Shown here: piece after piece, positions 33,262 to 42,900 of the stretch | Numbering within the stretch: position 1 is the first letter of the stretch | Layout of the letters: the number at the start of each line of letters is the position of its first letter | Assembly (NCBI RefSeq): GCF_001456025.1 | Contig: NZ_LMTZ01000113.1 | Span: forward strand, 23,958-72,320 | DNA from: Mastigocoleus testarum BC008 | GTDB lineage: Bacteria > Cyanobacteriota > Cyanobacteriia > Cyanobacteriales > Nostocaceae | Reading direction: 5' to 3' | Length of the DNA stretch: 48,363 nucleotides | Translations under genes and position numbers: made by a program | Notes under the pieces: model-generated | The model's database searches: none | Told to the model about the DNA's origin: nothing | Seen by the model: the letters and a program-made list of their open reading frames with translations, nothing else

Positions 33262-36200
33262 AGTTGGTTAAATTTCTACAAGAACTTTCTTGTCAAGGAG
33301 TAAAGTTCTCGATTAAGGGAGAAGAATTATGTTGTGATGGTTCTAGGAAAATATTAACTCCTACAATCGTAGCTCAACTCCAAGAGAATAAAGCTTCAAT
33401 TATCCAACTGCTTAAGTCTGAGCCAAATATCTTTAATGTTCACCCTCTTTCCCATGGTCAAAAAGCTCTATGGTTTACATGGCAATTAGAACCTGAAAGT
33501 ACCGCTTATAACCAAGTTTTTTCTGCTCGTATTTGTAATTATTTAGATGTAGAAAAATTACGTTTAGCTTGCTTAGAATTAGTTGAACGCCACCCTTGCT
33601 TACGTAGTACTTTTCCAAAACATGGCGAACAACCAATTCAAAAAATACATCAAATTTTTCAATTAAATTGGCAGCATATAGATGCTTCAGATTGGGATGA
33701 AACAGAACTTTATTCTCAAGTAACTAAAGAATCAAAATTCCCCTTTGATATTGAGAAGGAAGCAATTATACGAATAAGATTATTTACTATTTCTTCATCA
33801 GAATATATTTTATTAATCACGATACATCATATAGCAACTGATGCTTGGTCTTTAGATATTATGTTATCGGAATTACCCAAGCTCTATCAAGCACAAATTG
33901 ATGGTGTTTGTGCATCGCTGCCCGCTTTAAAAAACTCTTATTCCGATTATGTTTACTCCCAAAATGAAATGTTGTCAGACGATCAGGGAGAGAAACTTCT
34001 TCGTTATTGGGAATCTAAACTTAAAGGAGAATTACCAGCATTAAATTTACCTACAGATAAACCAAGACCAGCAATACAAATATATAATGACGCATCAATT
34101 AATTTTCAGTTATCTGAGCAACTTACACAAAAACTCAAACAATTAGCGATAGATAGCGATGCAACACTTTATATGACTCTTTTAGCTGCTTTTGAAGTGT
34201 TTTTATATCGTTACACTGGTACTGATGATATTTTAGTTGGTTCTCCATTTGCAGGTAGATTACAGCCTCAATTTAGAGAGATTGTTGGTAATTTTGTGAA
34301 TTTAGTAGTTTTGCGAGACAACTTATCTAATAATCCTAGTTTCAAAGAGTTTTTAAATCAAATTTGTCAGACAGTAAACGAAGCACTTACTAATCAAAAT
34401 TATCCATTTTCTCTGTTACTAGAAAAAATACAACCATACCGAGATTTGAGTCGTTCGCCGATTTTTCAAGCATCTTTCGCTCTACAGAAATTGCAACAAT
34501 CTCAAAATATACAAAACTTGTTTATAAACGAAATAGAAGAAAATATTGATTGGGGAGGATTAAAGTTAGAATCTTTTGAAATACCCCACCAACAAGGTCA
34601 CAATGATTTAGATTTAGAGGTTTTTGAAGATATTTCCTGTATTAAAGGGCGTTTTAAGTACAATACACACCTATTTAATTATGAGACAATTGAGCGAATG
34701 GTTGCTCACTTCCAAAATCTACTAGAAGCAATTGTAGAAAATCCTTCAGAGGAAGTGAGTAGTTTTACATTCTTGTCAGAGGAAGAATCTCATCAATTAT
34801 TGGTTGAATGGAATGATACTGCTTACTATTACCCCAAACACAAGTGCATTCATCAGTTATTTGAAGAACAAGTAGAAAAAACACCAGATGCTCTAGCAGT
34901 GGTGTTTGAATCCGAATCATTAACCTACGAGCAATTAAATCAACGAGCAAACCAACTAGCACATCATCTGCAAAGTCTTAGTGTTAAACCAGAAGTATTG
35001 GTGGGGATTTGTGTGGAGCGTTCGATTGAAATGGTGGTAGGACTTTTGGGGATACTCAAAGCTGGTGGAGCTTATGTACCACTTGATCCCAATTATCCCC
35101 AGGAAAGGTTGAGTTATATGTTGGAAGATTCTGCTGTTGGGGTGTTAATTACTCAGAGTTCATTAGTAGAATCCTTACCAGAGCATAATGCACGGGTGGT
35201 TTGTTTAGATAGTGATTGGGGTGCGACCGAGCAACAGTCAAAGGAAAATATTGATGTTGGGGTAAATTCTGATCATTTGGCTTATGTGATTTACACTTCT
35301 GGTTCCACTGGTAAACCCAAGGGTGTGATGATTCAACACAATAATGTTATGGCATTGCTACATGGATTCGAGCAAGTCGCCCAGAAAGTTGAATTCTCAA
35401 ACAGCACTTCAGTATGTTCATATAGTTTTGACCTTTGTGTTTGGGAATTGTTCTCCAGTTTATGTTTTGGACAGACACTTCACATACTGGATTTGGAGAC
35501 ATTAACTAATCCCAAAGACTTCGCTGATTATTTGATTGCTCATAATATTCATACTACTTACATACCTCCTGCTCTTCTCCAAAATGTAGCTATTGAGCTT
35601 GAAAAATACAATCAATCGCTGGCATTAAATCGAATTTTAGTTGGTGTTGAACCTATTAAACAGGTAACTCTTGAAAGTTTCTACAATATGTCGCCAGAAA
35701 TTAGGATTGTCAATGGTTATGGACCAACTGAAACAACCATCTGTGCAACTTTTTATAATTTCTGTGGAGTTATTGATCGGGAAAAACCGACACCAATTGG
35801 TTCTCCAGTAACAAACTATCAAATTTACATCTTAGATTCACACCTCCAACCAGTTCCAGTTGGTGTAGCCGGAGAACTATACATTGGTGGTGATGGTTTA
35901 GCCAGAGGTTACCTCAACCGTCCCCAACTAACATCGGAAAAATTCATCCAAAGTCCCTTTGATAATTCCGAAAGGCTTTACAAAACAGGAGACCTAGCTC
36001 GTTACTTACCCGATGGAAATATTAGCTTTATTGGTCGCATCGATAACCAAGTTAAGATTCGAGGCTTCCGTATTGAGTTGGGAGAAATAGAAGCAGTCTT
36101 AACCAGCCATCCTCAAGTTAATCAAGCTGTCGTAATTGCCACAGGAGAAAATACTAGTAATAAACGCCTGGTAGCCTACGTGATCGCAAACTCGGAAATT

Positions 36201-39200
36201 ACAACTCAACAACTACGTGAATACCTCAAGGCACAGCTACCGGATTACATGGTACCGACTGCATTTATTACCTTAGATAGGTTACCATTAACACCCAACG
36301 GCAAAATTGACCGTAAAGCCTTACCAGAACTTGATGGGGGAATAAGTAGAGAAAATGAATACATAGCACCACGTACACAAAGTGAACAAATAATAGCTAA
36401 CATCTTTGCTCAAGTACTGAACATAGAAAATATCGGAATTGAGGATAACTTTTTTGAGTTAGGAGGTCATTCTCTACTAGCAACTCAATTAATTTCCAGA
36501 ATACGCTCAGCCTTGTCTATAGAAATACCCTTAAGAGTATTATTTGAATCCCCCACCGTTGCTAAACTAGACCAAACAATAAGACAATTACGTAATACCA
36601 ATAACGGATTAACCCTTCCTCCGATTCAACCAAGAGGTGAAACCGGACAAATACCATTATCCTGGGCACAAGAGCGATTGTGGTTCCTCAACCAACTAGA
36701 AGGAAAAAGTGCAACCTACAATATGCCATTAGCCCTCCGCATCAGCGGTAACTTGAATATTAATGCTTTACAAGAAGCTGCTTCACAAATAGTACAACGC
36801 CACGAAGTACTACGCACCAGCTTCCAAACTGAGAATGGTAAACCAATACAGGTAATTGAAAAAGAAGCCACCATGAAAATAAATCTGGTGGACTTGCAAC
36901 AATTAGAAACAACACAACGGGAAAATTCAGTTATTGAGCAAGCACAACTAGAAGCAACTACCCCCTTTGACCTAGAAAATCCACTATTAATTAGGTGTAG
37001 TTTGTTGCAGTTATCTCCATCAGAATATGTGTTGTTATTGACAACGCACCATATTATTTCCGATGGTTGGTCAATAGGGGTATTGATCCAAGAACTTTCT
37101 ACTTTATATCAAGCTTTTATACAAGGAGAAGAGTCACCCCTAGCTTCCTTACCTATTCAATATGGTGATTTTGCAATTTGGCAAAAACAATATTTAAGTG
37201 GTGAAGTACTCTCAACTCAACTTGATTACTGGAAACAACAGTTGAGCGGTGCGCCTGATTTATTACAATTACCTACTGATTTCCCTCGTCCAACTGTACA
37301 AAGTTATCAAGGTCGCACGATTAATTTTAGTTTAAATACTGATTTAACCACTAAGTTGCAAACTCTTTCTCGCTCGCAGGGAACTACCTTATTTATGACC
37401 TTGTACGGGGCGTTTAGCACCTTATTGTATCGTTACAGTGGTCAGTCAGATATTTTAATCGGTTCTCCCATAGCCAATCGCAATCGCAGTGAAATTGAAG
37501 GATTAATTGGCTTTTTTGTAAATACTTTGGTCTTAAGAACTAACTTTGAAAATAATCCCAGTTTCAAGGAGTTACTTTCACAAGTTAGGGAAACTACACT
37601 TAAAGCTTACGAGCATCAAGATGTACCTGTTGAACAAGTAGTAGAAGCATTACAGCCACAACGCTCTTTAAGTTATTCTCCCTTGTTTCAGGTAATGTTT
37701 GCGTTGCAAAATGCACCCATAGGTGATGTGGAATTACCTGGTGTCGCTTTAAACTCGATTCAACTTGAAAGTACAATTGCTAAATTTGATTTAACGCTGT
37801 CAATTACAGAAACTGACCAAGGACTTTTAGCTGAATGGGAGTACAATACTGACTTATTCGATGGGTTAACAATTGAGCGGATGGCTGATCACTTCCAAAA
37901 TCTACTCCAAGCAATTGTGGAAAATCCTTCCCAGAAGATAGGTAGCTTACCTTTACTCTCAGAATCGGAACGTCATCAGTTATTAGTTGAGTGGAATGAT
38001 ACCGCAACAAATTACCCCAAAGATAAGTGCATTCATCAATTATTTGAAGAACAAGTAGAAAAAACACCCGATGCTATCGCAGTGGTGTTTGAATCCGAAT
38101 CATTAACCTACGAGCAATTAAATCAAAGAGCAAATCAATTAGCACATCATCTGCAAAGTCTTGGTGTTCAACCAGAAGTATTGGTAGGGATTTGTGTGGA
38201 GCGTTCGATTGAAATGGTGGTGGGACTTTTGGGGATACTCAAAGCTGGTGGAGCTTATGTACCACTTGATCCCAATTATCCCCAGGAAAGGTTGAGTTAT
38301 ATGTTGGAAGATTCTGCTGTTGGGGTGTTAATTACTCAGAGTTCATTAGTAGAATCCTTACCAGAGCATAATGCACGGGTCGTTTGTTTAGGTAGTGATT
38401 GGGGTACGAGTGAAACGCGCGAAGCGACCGAGCAACAGTCAAAGGAAAATATTGATGTTGGGGTAAATTCTGATCATTTGGCTTATGTGATTTACACTTC
38501 TGGTTCCACTGGTAAACCCAAGGGTGTGATGATTCAACACAATAACGTTATGGCGTTGCTACATGGATTCGAGCAAGTCGCCCAGAAAGTTGAATTCTCA
38601 AACAGCACTTCAGTATGTTCATATAGTTTTGACCTCTGTGTTTGGGAATTGTTCTCCAGTTTATGTTTTGGACAGAAACTTCACATACTGGATTTGGAGA
38701 CATTAACTAATCCCAAAGACTTTGCTGATTATTTGATTGCTCATAATATTCACACTACTTACATACCTCCTTCTCTTTTGCAAGATGTAGCTATTGAGCT
38801 TGAAAAATACAATCAATCGCTGGAATTAAATCGAATTTTAGTTGGTGTTGAACCTATTAAACAGGTTACTCTTGAAAGTTTTTACAATATGTCGCCAGAA
38901 ATGAGGATTATCAATGGTTATGGACCAACTGAAACAACCGTCTGTGCAACTTTTTATAATTTTTGTGGAGTTATTGATCAGGAAAAACCGACACCAATTG
39001 GTTCTCCAGTAACAAACTATCAAATCTACATCTTAGATTCACACCTCCAACCAGTCCCAGTTGGTGTACCCGGAGAAATCTACATCGGTGGTGATGGTTT
39101 AGCCAGAGGTTACCTCAACCGTCCCCAACTAACATCAGAAAAATTCATCCAAAGTCCCTTTGATAATTCCAAAAGGCTTTACAAAACAGGAGACCTAGCT

Positions 39201-39887
39201 CGTTACTTACCCGATGGGAATATTAGCTTTATTGGTCGCATCGATAACCAAGTTAAGATTCGAGGCTTCCGTATTGAGTTGGGAGAAATAGAAGCAGTCT
39301 TAACCAGCCATCCTCAAGTTAATCAAGCTGTCGTCATTGCCACAGGAGAAAATACTAGTAATAAACGCCTGGTAGCCTACGTGGTCGCAAACTCGGAAAT
39401 TACAACTCAACAACTACGTGAATACCTCAAGACACAGCTACCGGATTACATGGTACCTAGTGCCTTTGTCACCTTAGACAGCTTACCATTAACACCTAAC
39501 GGTAAAATTGACCGCAAAGCATTACCAACATCGGATATAAACTTAACCCGTTCTCATGAATATGTTCCACCTCAAACTGAAACTGAAAAACATATTGCAG
39601 GGGTATTACAAGAAGTACTGCAACTAGAAAAAGTGAGCATTAATGACAACTTATTTGAGCTAGGAGCTAATTCATTAACATTAGTAACTATCAACATTAA
39701 ATTACGGCAAATATTATCAATAGAACTCCCTCTTGTTGATATGTTTACATACCCAAATATAAAAACTTTAAGCCAACATATAGTAAATATTAATAATCCA
39801 GAATCGTTGATAAAAGAACAATTATTAAGCCGTAGACAAATTAAATCGAGTATGAAGAAAAGACGTAAATTGAGAGAAAAACTTTAA
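33258..39887 (+). CDS. Bimodular NRPS: TubC docking-C-A-PCP-C-A-PCP
   Basis: A 2209-residue non-ribosomal peptide synthetase. An N-terminal TubC-type docking domain (about 1-50, MKLVKFLQELSCQGVKFSIK) is followed by C1 (about 62-490; HHIATDA at 190-196, Ala replacing the usual Gly), A1 (about 508-1015), PCP1 (Ser1072 in LGGHSLL), C2 (about 1132-1570; HHIISDG at 1264-1270), A2 (about 1580-2085) and PCP2 (Ser2139 in LGANSLT) with a basic tail. My reading of the ten-residue codes is DLWYLGGICK (A1) and DLWYLGGVCK (A2). I cannot assign a substrate, but the two should be alike. There is no epimerase or thioesterase. The ATG at 33258 is preferred over TTG at 33240 because AAGGTGA precedes it and the docking domain starts there. 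The PKS gene follows 38 bp on. Confidence 0.93.
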   Translation: MKLVKFLQELSCQGVKFSIKGEELCCDGSRKILTPTIVAQLQENKASIIQLLKSEPNIFNVHPLSHGQKALWFTWQLEPESTAYNQVFSARICNYLDVEKLRLACLELVERHPCLRSTFPKHGEQPIQKIHQIFQLNWQHIDASDWDETELYSQVTKESKFPFDIEKEAIIRIRLFTISSSEYILLITIHHIATDAWSLDIMLSELPKLYQAQIDGVCASLPALKNSYSDYVYSQNEMLSDDQGEKLLRYWESKLKGELPALNLPTDKPRPAIQIYNDASINFQLSEQLTQKLKQLAIDSDATLYMTLLAAFEVFLYRYTGTDDILVGSPFAGRLQPQFREIVGNFVNLVVLRDNLSNNPSFKEFLNQICQTVNEALTNQNYPFSLLLEKIQPYRDLSRSPIFQASFALQKLQQSQNIQNLFINEIEENIDWGGLKLESFEIPHQQGHNDLDLEVFEDISCIKGRFKYNTHLFNYETIERMVAHFQNLLEAIVENPSEEVSSFTFLSEEESHQLLVEWNDTAYYYPKHKCIHQLFEEQVEKTPDALAVVFESESLTYEQLNQRANQLAHHLQSLSVKPEVLVGICVERSIEMVVGLLGILKAGGAYVPLDPNYPQERLSYMLEDSAVGVLITQSSLVESLPEHNARVVCLDSDWGATEQQSKENIDVGVNSDHLAYVIYTSGSTGKPKGVMIQHNNVMALLHGFEQVAQKVEFSNSTSVCSYSFDLCVWELFSSLCFGQTLHILDLETLTNPKDFADYLIAHNIHTTYIPPALLQNVAIELEKYNQSLALNRILVGVEPIKQVTLESFYNMSPEIRIVNGYGPTETTICATFYNFCGVIDREKPTPIGSPVTNYQIYILDSHLQPVPVGVAGELYIGGDGLARGYLNRPQLTSEKFIQSPFDNSERLYKTGDLARYLPDGNISFIGRIDNQVKIRGFRIELGEIEAVLTSHPQVNQAVVIATGENTSNKRLVAYVIANSEITTQQLREYLKAQLPDYMVPTAFITLDRLPLTPNGKIDRKALPELDGGISRENEYIAPRTQSEQIIANIFAQVLNIENIGIEDNFFELGGHSLLATQLISRIRSALSIEIPLRVLFESPTVAKLDQTIRQLRNTNNGLTLPPIQPRGETGQIPLSWAQERLWFLNQLEGKSATYNMPLALRISGNLNINALQEAASQIVQRHEVLRTSFQTENGKPIQVIEKEATMKINLVDLQQLETTQRENSVIEQAQLEATTPFDLENPLLIRCSLLQLSPSEYVLLLTTHHIISDGWSIGVLIQELSTLYQAFIQGEESPLASLPIQYGDFAIWQKQYLSGEVLSTQLDYWKQQLSGAPDLLQLPTDFPRPTVQSYQGRTINFSLNTDLTTKLQTLSRSQGTTLFMTLYGAFSTLLYRYSGQSDILIGSPIANRNRSEIEGLIGFFVNTLVLRTNFENNPSFKELLSQVRETTLKAYEHQDVPVEQVVEALQPQRSLSYSPLFQVMFALQNAPIGDVELPGVALNSIQLESTIAKFDLTLSITETDQGLLAEWEYNTDLFDGLTIERMADHFQNLLQAIVENPSQKIGSLPLLSESERHQLLVEWNDTATNYPKDKCIHQLFEEQVEKTPDAIAVVFESESLTYEQLNQRANQLAHHLQSLGVQPEVLVGICVERSIEMVVGLLGILKAGGAYVPLDPNYPQERLSYMLEDSAVGVLITQSSLVESLPEHNARVVCLGSDWGTSETREATEQQSKENIDVGVNSDHLAYVIYTSGSTGKPKGVMIQHNNVMALLHGFEQVAQKVEFSNSTSVCSYSFDLCVWELFSSLCFGQKLHILDLETLTNPKDFADYLIAHNIHTTYIPPSLLQDVAIELEKYNQSLELNRILVGVEPIKQVTLESFYNMSPEMRIINGYGPTETTVCATFYNFCGVIDQEKPTPIGSPVTNYQIYILDSHLQPVPVGVPGEIYIGGDGLARGYLNRPQLTSEKFIQSPFDNSKRLYKTGDLARYLPDGNISFIGRIDNQVKIRGFRIELGEIEAVLTSHPQVNQAVVIATGENTSNKRLVAYVVANSEITTQQLREYLKTQLPDYMVPSAFVTLDSLPLTPNGKIDRKALPTSDINLTRSHEYVPPQTETEKHIAGVLQEVLQLEKVSINDNLFELGANSLTLVTINIKLRQILSIELPLVDMFTYPNIKTLSQHIVNINNPESLIKEQLLSRRQIKSSMKKRRKLREKL
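34808..36300 (+). repeat. A-domain direct repeat, copy 1 (partner 37994-39510)
   Basis: The A1-coding DNA is almost base-for-base repeated in A2, including silent positions over runs of more than 100 bp. Copy 2 has one 18-bp insertion (about 38406-38423, adding TSETRE) and scattered changes. Parts of the third A domain (46151-46670 and 47200-47680) also match, but its substrate-binding core differs. Confidence 0.85.
36640..37990 (+). repeat. C-domain repeat, copy 1 (partners 44810-46150 and 47985-48363)
   Basis: The C2 domain of the first NRPS is nearly identical in DNA to the first C domain of the second NRPS, and to the truncated C domain at the window edge. Shared runs include the segment around TCCTGGGCACAAGAGCG. 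The block is about 1.3 kb long. Confidence 0.8.
37994..39510 (+). repeat. A-domain direct repeat, copy 2 (partner 34808-36300)
   Basis: The second copy of the near-identical A-domain block. Likeness at synonymous sites points to recent duplication or ongoing gene conversion. Because the repeats exceed 1 kb, this part could be mis-assembled from short reads. Confidence 0.85.
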
Positions 39888-39925
39888 GATATCACTTCAC
39901 TAAAATCAATTGAGGACAGAAAATT

Positions 39926-42900
39926 ATGAACGACATTAATGATTTAGATATTGCAATTATTGGGCTATCAGGTCGCTTTCCTCAAGCAAAAAATATTGAT
40001 TCTTTCTGGAAAAATATAAAAAATGGTGTGGAATCTATTCATTTTTTCTCGGAAGAAGAGTTATTAGAGGAAGGTATTAGCTCTAATTTGCTAAAAAATC
40101 CCAATTATGTAAAAGCTAAAGCGGTACTTGCGGATGTTGAGATGTTCGATGCCAATTTTTTTGGTTTTAGTTCTAAGGAAGCCAAGCTTATCGATCCACA
40201 ACAACGTCTGTTTCTAGAATCTGCTTGGGAAGTGATTGAAAGTGCTGGTTATGACCCAGAAAAATACAGTGGCTCGATTGGAGTATATGCAGGTACGAGT
40301 TCAAATACTTACTTGTTGAACAATATCTATCCCAAGTTTGATGCGGAAGATTTTGCTGGCATATATCAATTAATGCTGAGCAGCAACAAAGATTTCCTTC
40401 CTACTCGCGTTAGTTATAAATTGAATCTCAAGGGACCAGCAGTTAATGTGCAAACTGCTTGTTCAACTTCATTAGTAGCAGTTCACATCGCTTGTCAAAG
40501 TTTGCTCAATGGAGAATGCGACATGGCTTTAGCTGGTGGGGTTTCAATTTCTATCCCCCAGAAGACTGGTTATCTGTATTCTGAAGGGATGATTGCTTCT
40601 CCAGACGGTCATTGTCGAGCGTTTGATGCGAAGGCTGAGGGTACTTTAGGAAGCAGTGGTTTGGGTATTGTACTTCTGAAACGGCTGGAAGATGCGATCG
40701 CGGATAAAGATTGTATTCATGCTGTCATTAAAGGTTCGGCTATCAATAATGATGGTTCTGTGAAAGTTGGTTTTACAGCACCAAGTACTGAAGGTCAAGC
40801 AGCAGTGATTGCTCAAGCTCAAGCTGTTGCTGAGGTAGATGCAGAGAGTATCACTTATATTGAAGCTCACGGTACCGGTACAAAATTAGGTGACCCGATT
40901 GAAATTGCTGCTTTAACTAAAGCATTTAGAAAGAGTACGGATAAAAAGCAATTTTGTGCTGTTGGTTCTCTCAAAACTAACATGGGACATCTTGATGCTG
41001 CTGCGGGTGTGGGAGGTTTACTAAAAACAGTTTTAGCTTTGAAACATAAGGTAATTCCCCCCAGTTTACATTTTGAAGAACCATCCCCCAATATTGATTT
41101 TGCTAACAGTCCGTTTTATGTAAATACTGCTTTGTCTGAATGGAATAGCAATGGTAATCCTCGACGAGCAGGGGTTAGTTCTTTCGGTATTGGTGGTACT
41201 AATGCTCATGTAATTTTAGAAGAAGCTCCCCCACTTCCAGCATCAGGAGATTCTCGAAAACAACATTTACTTCTGATATCTGCAAAAACTATCTCTGCGT
41301 TGGAGCAAGCGACTGCTAATTTGGGTAAATATCTGCAAGAAAATCCTGACACAAATTTGGCTGATGTTGCTTACACTTTGAGTTGCGGACGTAGAAATTT
41401 TGTACATCGACGGATGTTGGTTTGTCAGTCAACTGAAGATGCGGTAACTGTATTAGGTGATGTTGATTCCCAAAACATTTTTACCAATACTGTGGGAGCT
41501 ACAGATAAACCAGTTGTCTTCATGTTTCCTGGACAGGGTTCCCAATATGTGAATATGGCATTGGAACTCTACGAAACCGAATCTTTATTTCGGGAACAGG
41601 TAGATTTTTGTGCGGAAATATTAAAGCCGGAATTAGAATTAGACCTACGTCAAATACTTTATCCCCAACCGGAAAAAATTCAAGTAGCAGAGCAACAGTT
41701 GCAGCAAACAGCCATTGCTCAGGTTGCTATTTTTGTTGTGGAGTATGCTTTAGCTAAATTATGGCAATCTTGGGGCGTTTCTCCTCAAGCAATGATTGGT
41801 CATAGTATAGGTGAATATGTTGCTGCAACTTTAGCGGGGGTATTTTCCTTGGAAGCTGCTTTATGTTTGGTTGCTGCTAGGGGAAAAATGATGCAGCAAT
41901 TACCGGGTGGTACGATGCTTTCCATTCCCGTTTCAGCAGAGGAAGTTAAACCTTTACTAACAGCAGAAATTTCCATAGCTGCAATTAACGAGCCTTCTCG
42001 ATGTGTAGCTTCTGGTTCTACAGAAGCAATTGAAATTCTGGAAAGTAAATTAGCTTCTCAAAGCATAGAATGTCGTCGTCTACATACTTCTCATGGGTTT
42101 CACTCTCAAATGATGGAACCAATTTTAGATAAATTTAAACAAAGGGTTGAACAAGAATCATTAAAAGCTCCTCAAATCCCTTATATATCTAATTTAACCG
42201 GAGATTGGATTACAGAAGCTCAAGCAAAAGATGCAAATTATTGGGTTCAGCATTTACGTCAAACTGTTCTTTTTGCTCAGGGAATAGAGAATATATTATC
42301 AAACCCGGAGCAAGTTTTATTGGAAGTAGGTCCCGGTAGAACGTTAACTTCTTTAACTAAACGTCATCCGGCTCATAATAAAGAACAATTAGTATTAACA
42401 TCGGTACGTCATCCCAAGGAAGATAAATCAGATATAGCTTGTTTGCTAACAACAGTAGGTAATCTGTGGTTAGCTGGAGTTAATGTAGATTGGTTAGCAT
42501 TTTATTCGCAAGAGGAGCGTTATCGAGTACCTTTACCAACTTATCCTTTTGAACGTCAGCGTTATTGGATTTCTCCACCAACACTGGAAGAAAAAGTAAA
42601 AAGTAAGAAGCAAGAAATAAGTAAACAAGAAATAAGTAAAACTTCAGATATTTCTCAATGGTTTTATGTTCCTTCCTGGAAACGGGTTCCTTTAGCACCT
42701 AGTCAATTAAAAAAATCACCGGGTCATATTTTATTGTTTGTAGATGAGTATGGTTTAGGAGAAAAATTAACTGTTCAACTGACACAAATGGATGAAAAAG
42801 TAATTTGTGTCCAAGTGGGAGATTCATTTACAAAACAGAGTGAAGGTGTTTATACTGTCAATCCTCAACAAGCTGATGATTACAATACTCTTGTAAATGA

